Assembly (NCBI GenBank): GCA_027625915.1
Contig: JANTQA010000012.1
Location: 4,548,501-4,612,500 of the forward strand
Direction: 5' to 3'
From: Anaeramoeba flamelloides
Taxonomy: Eukaryota; Metamonada; Anaeramoebidae
DNA: 64,000 nt
Position numbers and translations under genes: made by a program. This document shows, in pieces, positions 55,576-64,000 of the stretch; position 1 is the first letter of the stretch, and each line of letters starts with the position of its first letter. The notes under the pieces were generated by a model. That model did no database searches. It had not been told where the DNA came from and saw only the letters and a list, made by a program, of their open reading frames with translations.

Positions 55576-57499
55576 TGATTGCTTTTAAACAAAGAAAGAG
55601 AAAAAAATTTGAAGAAAATTTTAAAAAATGAATTCTTCGGACTTGGTTATGTAGTTGGAAATTGGCTAGTTTTTCTTTATTGTTGCCCTTTTTAATATCA
55701 ATTTTTGCCCATCGTGAATTCATTTTAATAAAGATTGGTAATGTTATTGCTTTACATACATGATTAGTTCAAAAAACCAACGTTTTGAAAAGTAAGGTAT
55801 TTGTATTCTTGAATTAAAAAAAAACTTTCATTTTTTTATAAATTTCTTGGAGTGTAAACCTTAAATTAGTGAAAAAAAAGACTTAATTTGTTATTTGGTT
55901 TTTCAAGATTGTTGGTATTTTTTCAAAAAGTGTCACAAAATAATTATTTAAGTGTTGAAGAAAAAATATTTTTTTGTTGATTAAACTAATTTTAAGCGAG
56001 TAAGTGCATCTACACACTTTTGAGTATCACAGATTATTCAAAATTAAATGATATAATTCATTGCTTTTAATCAACTTACGAATGCTTAAAGAGAAAGAGT
56101 GGAATGAGTACGACTATAATATATTGAACATATCAACCCAAAAAATAATAATCAAATTACTAGAAAAAAAAGGTATCCAGAAAAAAAGATATAAAAATTA
56201 TTTTTATCATGATCTTCTTTCAACTTTGTTTCTGTGAAGGTGTTCCTAATATTGTTTCCAAATATCAAATTATTTTTTGTAAATGGCTATTTGAAGAACA
56301 AATAAACAATAAATAGAATGATATACTCCTAAGAATAATTGAGATATGTATTTTATAAAAATAATAAATCAATTCAAAGATTTTCTTCAAAATTGAAAAA
56401 CGAAAATTCTTTTTTACAACATTAAGAAAAATCAGAATGTTCATTTTGATCTCATATTGAATATCAAAGAAAATCCCAATAGATATAAATATGATTGTTT
56501 TACATTCGTTTTTCACTGTTTAAATAACATTAAGATAACAGATTTTTTACCAATTGACATTAGATCTTGTTATAAAAAAGAAAATTTGCCAATGAATTCG
56601 TGTATTAAAAAAAAAAAAAATGAAAAAAACAGAGTAATAAAGCATATAATGTGTAAAAAGGATTGAAATTTTCAAATTTAGAATAATATTTTTGTTTCTT
56701 CGGGTATACATCCAAATACTTTAAACATGTGTAATTGTATTACTGCAAATGGGCTACTTTGATTGAAAAATGGTTTATAATATTTATTGTGATCATATCT
56801 ATATTTACTCGGTTTTATTTTTAATTATAAATCCTATAACTTTTCCTTTAAAAATTTTTTTCAAAATAAATTATTTGATATATTGTACATGTTTTTTAAA
56901 TAATTTTTAATTCTAATATTAATTTATTTCAATGAATTTATATTTGATCAAAGGCAATTTAATGTTTTTTTATTACTTTTTCAGAAACATATATTTATTG
57001 AATTAATTTGTTTGGTTGTAAAACAATAAATTTTTCATTTGAATTGTAAATTCCAAAATAATAATTATTATTCTTTTCAATTATTTCACCAAATTTTCTG
57101 TTATTTTCTATAAAACTTTTTGGAATTGTTTTTTGATTTGGATAAATTGATCCTTTTTCTTTTTTTTTTTTTTTTTTGAAGTAACAGTACCCTTTGTTTG
57201 AGCTTTTTTGATAAAATTATTTAAAAAAAAAATCGATGTTGAAATAAAAATTTTTTTAAAAATGTTTAGTAAAATCATGAACTTGGGTGTTAAGAGAATT
57301 TTAAGTTTAGCCTGTGTTAATTTTTTACAAATTGTATAAATATAATTTGTTCAAAAAAAAATTGCTAATTTATTTTTGATTTCAGGTGTTCAATTGGTGT
57401 GATAATCTTTCTTGGTTGGTCTTCTAAATGAAAAAAAAATGTTGGAAAAATACAAATATATTTGTATTCGTAGTTTATTTTTTTATTCTGGGTTTAATT

Positions 57500-57960
57500 T
57501 TGATTATTCTATCTATCAAAAATTTCTTAATCCAAATCATAATATAACAAAACAAAAAAAAATAATTAAAAAAAAACTTTCTAGGATTTTATCAAATTCT
57601 AAAAATCCAAATTTTACAAATAAACTTCAAATTTTCTTATTTTTTCTTTCCTAAGGGTTAAAATTTCTAAAATTTTTAAAAAAAAAATTTCTTTTACATA
57701 AAATAAATTTAATTCATTGTAATTTGTGGTTATTTTGTGATCATCTAATTCGATATTGTAAGGAATTTGGGATAATATTTTGATAAAAATAACCCATTTG
57801 TGAAATGAAAAAAAAACGGGAATAAAAAAAAATTCAAGAAATCGTAAAAATTTCGCCCAAGAGTGAAACTTTTAAAAAAGAATGGATCTTAAGGAAATTA
57901 TAATTCAAATAATTTCAAATTGGAATTTAAGTATAGCTATTAATATTTTTTCTCGAAAAT
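57500..57960. repeat. Dispersed repeat R5, copy 2
   Basis: Matches 28440-28800 and 62150-62580: AATTTGTGGTTATTTTGTGA, GATAAAAATAACCCATTTGTG, TCGCCCAAGAGTGAAACTT and ATTTCAAATTGGAATTTAAG. Confidence 0.55.
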
Positions 57961-58109
57961 TTCCGCTTTTTTTGTAATTTGTTTTTGGATACTAATTGTG
58001 TAAAATGTATTACCTGGTATTATGCATTCATCAAAATGACAAAATAATTAATTTTCTATTTCGGAAGATTATTTTTTACGAGATTAGCTTGGTCTTTCAA
58101 ATTATTATT

Positions 58110-58460
58110 GGTTTTTTTTTTTTTTTTTTGAAATAAAGCAGATGTATTTATAGTGCGTTATTCTAATACATATTGGTTTAATTTTTAAAGCATATTTTTA
58201 TAAACTTCCCTTACAGATAATCAGATTTTATTCTACTTCAAAGAAAATAATTTTTTTTTGTTAAAATTTAAAAAATTGTTGTATTTTGAACTTTTAAAAA
58301 ATCAGAAAAAATGGATCAAACTTTTCAAAGCAATAATTCATTTCGTACAATGAAATTATAAGTAATTTTGGTATTATAATACTTGGATTTACTTCTTCAT
58401 TTTTCAATTTCAAGATGGGTAGAATTTTTTGGAATCTGATATTAAATTTAGTAGGGTTTT
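58110..58460. repeat. Dispersed repeat R8, copy 2
   Basis: Matches 27990-28330: CAAAGAAAATAATTTTTTTT, TTTTGAACTTTTAAAAAAT, CAATAATTCATTT and CTGATATTAAATTTAGTAGG. Confidence 0.6.
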
Positions 58461-59468
58461 TTTTTTTTTTTTTGCTATTTAATTGAATATATTAAATTTC
58501 AAACTATTTTTTTTTTTTGACAAGTGTATTGTATTTTAAACTCATAAAATATTAACACTTGATTTATCGATTAAAAATATTTTTTTGATAAAATAAAAAT
58601 ATCAGTTTCTTGGTTTTTGAAATTTTTCTCATTGTAATTATTTGTGTTCAAATATAGTAATATTGCTGGCAACAAATTTTGAGTTTAAGAGTGCTTTTAT
58701 TAATTCAATAATGAATAAAAAAACAAAAATAAATTTAAAAATATTTGGAGAATTAACGAAAATTTCATGATTTTTATAAGTACTTCTCTTTGATGCAAAA
58801 GAAAAAGATTAAAATATTCATTCATTCTTCCAAAAAAAGATTTTATAAATCGAAGTAAAATTGCAAATTTTTAATTCTTAAAACCAGCTTAAATTATTAA
58901 TTTACCTTTAAGAATTGGGAAACTTGATGGTTTACTATTTGTTTCAATATAAATGTAACAAAATTTTCATACAGCTACCAAAAAAAAACAGATTTCCTCA
59001 TCATGTACCATTTCAAATCTTTAATTCTCAAAATCATTTTAAGAGTTGATTTTCATTTTAGAATTGGAGATTTTTATGATTTATTTTAATTCTTGTGATT
59101 TGTTTAGGAAAAGCAAATAAAAATTTTATTACTTTTATTTTGCAATTAATAGTATTATCCAAATTTTGGTGGATTCTAAACTGTTTATTTTTGTTTTTTG
59201 TGATTTAAAATTTTTTGAATTCTTTCGTTTTCTATTTGGAATTTGTATTGCAAAAGAGGTTATAAAAAAAATTAAAGAGGAAAAGAGCATACAAAAAAAA
59301 AAAAATAAAAAATTTTTCTTTTCTAATAAAAATTTATGAAATTATATTATTTCAGAGGATCTTGTTTCAAACGAATAAAGTTGTTAAATAAATAATAAAA
59401 GAAATTGTGTTGGTTTTCAAGGTTGTTTTTCTTTCAATTTAAAAATTAAAATCAAAGCAATTTCCGTA

Positions 59469-60331
59469 TTATTTTTCTTTCTTTTTTTGGACACCAACTG
59501 TTCTTCCTTTGTGGCCTGTTGTTTTGGTATGTTGACCTCTAACCTTAAGTCCCCAAGCATGTCTAAGACCTCTGTGACACCTGATTTTTTTGAGTCGTTC
59601 AATATCTTCACGTAAAGAATGATCCAATTTATTTGAAAGTAATTGTGTGAATGATCCTGTTTTTCTATCCTTTTGTCTATTTAAAAACCAAGCTATTTTG
59701 AATCAATTAACAGTAGTAGAAGATTTAGAAAAAGTTTGTTTGGTTAGGTTTTTATGATAGAGTTATTTTTTTGAAAGAAGAAAAAGATTAAAAAAAAAAA
59801 AAAAAAAAGCAAAGCAATTTGGAACATCAAACGAAAACACAAAAAAGCTTTTTCTTTTTTTTTTTTGAAAAAGAAAAGGAAAGAAAATGCTTACTTGGGA
59901 TTTTAAAGTCAAGTGGGTTTTCCATTACTTTAACAATTTTGTCAATTTCTTCGGTACTTAATTCACCAGCTCTCTTGTTATTTTTGAATTATCGTTTTTG
60001 AAAAAAGAAAAAAAAATTTTTTTTTTTTTTGATTGTAATTTGATAAAAAAAAAAATAAATAAAAATAAAAAGTAAAACGATGGTTTGTTGGGGAAGTAAA
60101 AAAGTTATTGATCAAGAAGTGAAAATCGACAAAGATCCTCGAAAAGAAAATCGTGAAATTACATACCTTGTTAACATCAATATCAGCTTTTCGGCAACAC
60201 AAAAAAGCAAACCTTCTTCCAACACCTTTGATGGCACAAAGTGCATATGGAACGAGTTGAAGTCCATTTACATTCGTATTCATAATACGTCTAATGTGTT
60301 CAAATTCTCCTTCTGGGATTACGAGAGACAT
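59469..60331 (-). CDS. RPS18: 40S ribosomal protein S18 (uS13)
   Basis: Three exons: 60167-60331 (55 codons), 59895-59973 and 59469-59692. Introns are 193 bp (GTATGT...AACAAG, phase 0) and 202 bp (GTAAGC...AATAG, phase 1). The 155-residue product begins [20 protein letters not shown], has the uS13 helix-two-turn-helix [20 protein letters not shown], joins [19 protein letters not shown] and [13 protein letters not shown], then continues [20 protein letters not shown] and [20 protein letters not shown]. uS13 sits in the head of the small subunit and contacts the P-site tRNA and uL5 in the large subunit (bridge B1). Length and all core blocks match other eukaryotes. The second codon block (CALC..FLCC) has more Cys than usual. 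A tight gene flanked by AT-rich DNA; the ATG is preceded by an A-rich leader. Confidence 0.97.
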
Positions 60332-60978
60332 TTTTTAATTTGTTCTTGATGCTTTTAAAAATAATTATAAAAAAAATAAATTCTCAATTAATGATTTAGA
60401 AATATCTCATCTAATGAAGAAACATTGTTTTTTCATGTTAACTTTTCTAGTCTAATTTCTGGAGATTGTTTTGTTCTCAAAGTTTGAATTCTTGATTGAT
60501 AACTAAGAAGAGTTATAAATTACAAACTGCTCCTTTTTTCAGCAGATTGGGTGAATTTTGGATGAATTAATGGTCACAAATTACAATATTTTGTATTACT
60601 AAAAAAAAAGTGATGAAATTTTATCCAATTAAAATTACACAAGTACTCTGAAAAATTATATTTTTATTTTTTTTGATTTAGGTAAGTTGGTTATCGGTGT
60701 GACATTTTATTTTCAATTCCAATCTTCTCCTTTAGACGATAGACTGTCATACTTTTTCCACCCTCATAAAACTCATTGAATATACATCTAATTTTACAAC
60801 TCTTTTTAGGAATTAATGATGAATTATCTCAAAAGAATCCTCTCAAAACACAAACACCAATGCATTGTGTATTTGGTGAAAACCTCTCTGAAGGCCAAAC
60901 TTTGAATAATTTACCCAGCGAATCATTTTTTATCACAATTTCATCTTTTTTAAAGTGTTCAACACATTTAATTTGAAC
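60332..60978. other. Divergent upstream region of RPS18 and the ERGIC3-type gene
   Basis: A possible leader intron runs from GTAAGT (60682) to TTTTTAG (60809). The exon after it is open for 55 codons (INDELSQKNPLKTQTPMHC, ...FGENLSEGQTLNNL) and stops at 60976, two bases before the ERGIC3 ATG. This may be an upstream ORF in the leader or the last exon of an unrecognised gene. Confidence 0.4.
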
Positions 60979-61057
60979 ATGAAATCTTTAATTAAATTTG
61001 ATGCTTACCCAAAAACTAATGACGACTACAAAATAAAAACTGTTTCTGGTGCTTTTA
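60979..61057 (+). CDS. ERGIC3/Erv46-type cargo receptor, first exon only
   Basis: The exon encodes MKSLIKFDAYPKTNDDYKIK TVSGAF and ends at a strong donor (A|GTAAGTTC) in phase 1. The block KFDAYPKT followed by KTVSGAF is the conserved N-terminus of ERGIC3/Erv46, just before its first membrane span (FDAYPKTLEDFRVKT and GGA in animals). These proteins form a complex with Erv41/ERGIC2 and cycle between ER and Golgi as cargo receptors. No continuing exon with the expected hydrophobic span and lumenal domain was found before 64000. Given the 3-6 kb introns elsewhere in this window, the next exon may lie outside. An orphan or broken gene is the alternative. Confidence 0.6.
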
Positions 61058-62149
61058 GTAAGTTCTTAAATTCCTTTTATTTTCTTTATCTTTTTTTTTT
61101 TTATTTAACACCTTTCACCTGAAAAAACCAAGACTGTTCGTTAGTGTTTTGAATTAAATTACTTTCTTTGTAATTTTTTTGGAGAAGAGAACAAAAACAA
61201 TCACAAGATCGTTGTTATTTCACGATCAAATTAATAAAAAAACAATTTTCCTTTGTAAACAGCATCCTTCTCAAATTCAAGTTTTTGGATTTTGTTGGCT
61301 AAAATGATTGTTAAAGCACTTTTAACAAACTACGACAACAAAGTTTTCTTGAAATTTGTCGATTATTTATTCCTATTATTTGAAATTTGAAAGGGAAAAA
61401 CATTTCTTCTCTTTGCTAATTCTCTAATAAGACTCTGATTTCGAATAGTAATTACCAACAAAAGTATCTTTAGTTAACACTGAATAAACACACCCTCAAA
61501 GAAAATGAAATAACAATCATTTTAATAAAATTAGTATAAAAATTGAAAATGTGCGATCAAAACTTCTGAAAAAAGTTAACCAAAGGATTTGAGAAACACC
61601 TTTTCTAACTTTTATTAAGAGCTTTTTTAAAACACCTGTAGCTTATTTCTTCTTAACTGATCGTAAAAAAAAGAAGACGAAGCCTCTGTTCACTTACCAT
61701 GGATTTTACACCATACCCAAGGGGCGACCTCTTACTAAAAAGGATAATCTGAAATTGCACTTATTTTGATTGGCATAATTCACAGTTAACGAAAAAAAAA
61801 TACAGGATCTTAAGGCAAAAAATTCAATTAACAAATGAAAACATAAACCTGTCTTATTTAAAAAATTCGAATAACTAAAAAAAAAACAAGACTCTTCAAT
61901 TATACAAATTCAAATAAAAAAACAAATCAAACAGGATCTTAAAAACAAAAAAAGTTTCACAGCATCTCAATAACAAAAAGAAGAATCTCAAATTTAAAAA
62001 ACAGAAAAAAATAATTCATAGGATCTTGTTGAGAAAAAATTTAACGAACAAAAAACTAAGATAGTGTTCTCAATTTCAAAGAATCAAAGTCCATCAAAAA
62101 AAAATTTAGAAAATTATTCTTTTGATTGAAAAAATTCAATTCAAAAAAA

Positions 62150-62580
62150 AACAATACTCAAGGATCTTATTCACAGAAAATCCGAATTAACAAAAAATCA
62201 AAAGAATTCAACCATAAAAAAAAAGTTTCATTAGACCCAATTCCAAAAAATCACTATAAAAAAAAACCAATCATTTCTTATTTTATATCTTCAAAAAGGG
62301 TTAAATTTCTTCAATTTGAAACAAATTGTTTTCTTTTCAGTACATAAACAATTTAATTTATTTTAATCTAATTTGTGGTTATTTTGTAACCCCCTATATA
62401 TTTGACAAAGTAAGGATTTTGTAACATTCTTTAGATTAATAAAAACTCATTTGAGAAATAGAAAAAATGAAAAAAAACAATCTTTGAGATCTCAAAAAGC
62501 GCCAAAGAGTAACACTTCGAAACTAACACAGTTGTTATCAAAATTATATTTCACAATGATTCAAATTGGAAATAGAGTAC
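62150..62580. repeat. Dispersed repeat R5, copy 3
   Basis: Matches 57500-57960 and 28440-28800: CAATTTAATTTATTTTAATC, TAATTTGTGGTTATTTTGTA, AAACTCATTTGAGAAATAG, GCGCCAAAGAGTAACACTTCG and GATTCAAATTGGAAATAGAG. A family 2 MITE starts right at its end. Confidence 0.55.
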
Positions 62581-62779
62581 TGTTATTTTCTAATTAAAAA
62601 AAATAAATTTTATCTCATAGTCTCAACAATAATGAGATCCAAATTAATAAAACTCAAGATTATCATGATCAAATGATCTTGTGAAGATCTTGTTTTTTTT
62701 CTCTGATTAAGGCAATCTATTGGATAAATATTTGAGAATCTGAAATAAAAATTTTTCTATTTTAATTGGAAAATGACAG
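62580..62779. mobile_element. MITE family 2, copy 2
   Basis: Inverted ends CTGTTATTTTCTAATTAAAA and, reversed, CTGTCATTTTCCAATTAAAA, flanked by TA on both sides (62578-62579 and 62780-62781). 200 bp, no coding capacity. It shares only its ends with the copy at 12033-12286. Confidence 0.7.
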
Positions 62780-63722
62780 TATTGATCTCTTTGGCACTTT
62801 TTACTAAAAATGCCCTTGTTTTTCATTGATTTTTGGAGATCGATCCAAAATTACAGGTTGATACGTTTTTTAATTGGTTTTACATACTCATAAAAATTAC
62901 AATTTTTTTTTTCAATTTCCCAATTATTCAGAACTGCGATGACTTGATCCTTATGTAAAAAATTTTTTTTTGAATCCCAAACACAAGGAGAGATTTTTGT
63001 CAAAATATTTTCACCCATTCTTTTATAGAATAAAACTAAGGTATTTCCGAAAAAGTGGGGCATTTTTTTTTACATTTAATAAAAAATCATCTTTGTTAGT
63101 GAAGTTATTCGTTAATTGACAATGCAAAACGAAGATAAATATTAATGCCAATTGAATCAATGACTATGGTATTTATTTCAAAATATGTTCGTTGAAATAT
63201 TTACAAAAAACGAAAAAAAAAATAAACACTTTTTTTGGAGAAAACAATGCACGGCCAATTTCAAAAAAAAACTGGAAATATGGAAAGCGAAACAAACGAT
63301 TTTTAAAAAATCAAAAGCAGATATATCTTTTCAATTCTATTTGAAAATTTGTCTAGATTAAAGAATTTATGAAAACAATTTTTTTGATCAAAAAGAAAAA
63401 AATTCCCACGCAATTTTCACCACTAAAAAACATCATATAAAATCGGGATCAGAAAATTTAATATACTTTATTAATGTAATAACATACTAAGGAAAAAATT
63501 GAATTATTATCAAGAATCGATTAAATGATTTTTAATGATTTTATAAATTTAAATAGTGTTATGACGATTGGGTTTGATAAAGATATGTTAAAATAAATTT
63601 GCCCCTCTTTTTTGGAAATAGCTTATGCTCTCTCTTTTTTTTTTAATCAAACTTAAATTCATGAGATCGAAAAAAATAAAAAGTTAAAAAGGAAAAATGA
63701 AATTAATATTTTTTTATATTAA

Positions 63723-64000
63723 CCGTTTTGGAAAAAAAGTGAAAAAGGAAAAAATGCGAAACACGGTTTTTCATAGGGAACATTACTGAAAATGAAAAGT
63801 AAAATCAATAAAAAGAAGAAACCAATTAACTTCAAATAATAACCCATTATATTATTTTCAATCAACCCAACAAATACAATTTAAATCTACTTGATTTATC
63901 GAAATTGTTGGTGTGCTTTTGGAGATTCCAAAAATAGACAATTTTTCTACAAATTTTTAACAATTGATCAATCAAAGAAAAGCCTATACCAAAAGATAGT
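63723..64000. mobile_element. MITE family 1, copy D, cut by the window end
   Basis: Starts CCGTTTTGGAAAAAAAGTG after TAA and continues with GGGAACATTACTGAAAATG, AACTTCAAATAATAACCCAT and CAACCCAACAAATACAATTT, close to copy A in the same orientation. The right half lies beyond 64000. Confidence 0.75.

Larger units (their letters stand above)
55576..59468. other. Intergenic, dispersed repeats
   Basis: Just upstream of the O-mannosyltransferase ATG, a minus-strand frame starting near 55723 (MNSRWAKIDIKKGNNKEKLA) overlaps the gene out of frame and may be an upstream ORF. Repeat copies are at 57500-57960 (R5) and 58110-58460 (R8). Two close copies of AAAATTTTCATACAGCTACC-like sequence (58820 and 58965) match 21690. 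The open frame at 56457-56666 has mixed composition but starts at TTG and has no recognised domain. Confidence 0.45.
61058..64000. other. Probable intron or intergenic, repeats, no further exon found
   Basis: A-rich, with GGATCTTA/GGATCTTG recurring near 61805, 61934, 62020 and 62163, suggesting decayed long-period repeats. Repeat R5 copy 3 is at 62150-62580, a family 2 MITE at 62580-62779, and a family 1 MITE runs off the end. The open stretch at 61265-61390 (MIVKALLTNYDNKVFLKFVD) is not like ERGIC3. Confidence 0.45.

Noticed and set aside
55487-55723. 78-codon minus-strand frame upstream of the O-mannosyltransferase
   Set aside because: It overlaps the gene out of frame and no splice junction in the right phase joins it to the gene; possibly an upstream ORF only.

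Overview
The window is eukaryotic nuclear DNA from an extremely AT-rich, gene-sparse genome. Genes carry GT-AG spliceosomal introns, and the proteins are typical of a unicellular protist: a ribosomal protein, a ribosome-assembly factor, N-terminal acetyltransferase, arginine methyltransferase, protein O-mannosyltransferase, a lysosomal phospholipase B-like hydrolase, a TALE homeodomain factor, a MAGE/Nse3 protein and a bZIP-like protein. The phospholipase B-like gene, the Asn/Gln-rich proteins and the long A/T homopolymers would suit an amoeboid or metamonad protist (Anaeramoeba or an amoebozoan are possible), but no marker here fixes the lineage.

Layout. 1-4384: intergenic, with two tandem MITE-like copies, a chain of hairpins and a decayed Tc1/mariner element. 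4385-5140 (+): Asn/Gln/Met/Gly-rich protein with a C2-like start. 9703-10485 (-): NSA2. 11267-11860 (+): acidic protein whose reading frame ends inside a MITE that itself holds another MITE. 15801-16428 (+): MAGE/Nse3-like protein with a frame break. 20337-20633 (+): bZIP-like protein. 25113-26768 (-): phospholipase B-like protein. 30861-32391 (-): TALE homeodomain protein, two exons. 36276-37022 (-): NAA30, two exons. 40181-47839 (-): PRMT1-type methyltransferase, four exons with a 6.1-kb first intron. 50624-55575 (-): protein O-mannosyltransferase without a MIR domain, two exons with a 3.2-kb intron. 59469-60331 (-): RPS18/uS13, three exons. 60979-61057 (+): first exon of an ERGIC3/Erv46-type gene that probably continues beyond the window.

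I reconstructed the exons by joining fragments of recognisable families across GT-AG borders, checking that phases and conserved motifs match. The genes do not form a pathway; this is an ordinary collection of housekeeping and regulatory loci, most on the minus strand. There is no operon-like grouping, and I saw no CRISPR array, tRNA or rRNA.

The striking content is between and inside genes. Several short inverted-repeat element families are present in two to four copies each. Two places have both an interrupted and an uninterrupted copy of the same repeat in this window, which defines the inserted pieces: 300 bp at 14751-15050, and 1600 bp at 51534-53133 flanked by a 15-bp direct repeat. The 1600-bp insert carries an array of near-palindromic TCGCGAT sites. 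A recurring mosaic of nested hairpins (best at 2030-2760 and 42180-42560) is the signal least explained by known families. I did not find a coherent new multi-gene system.
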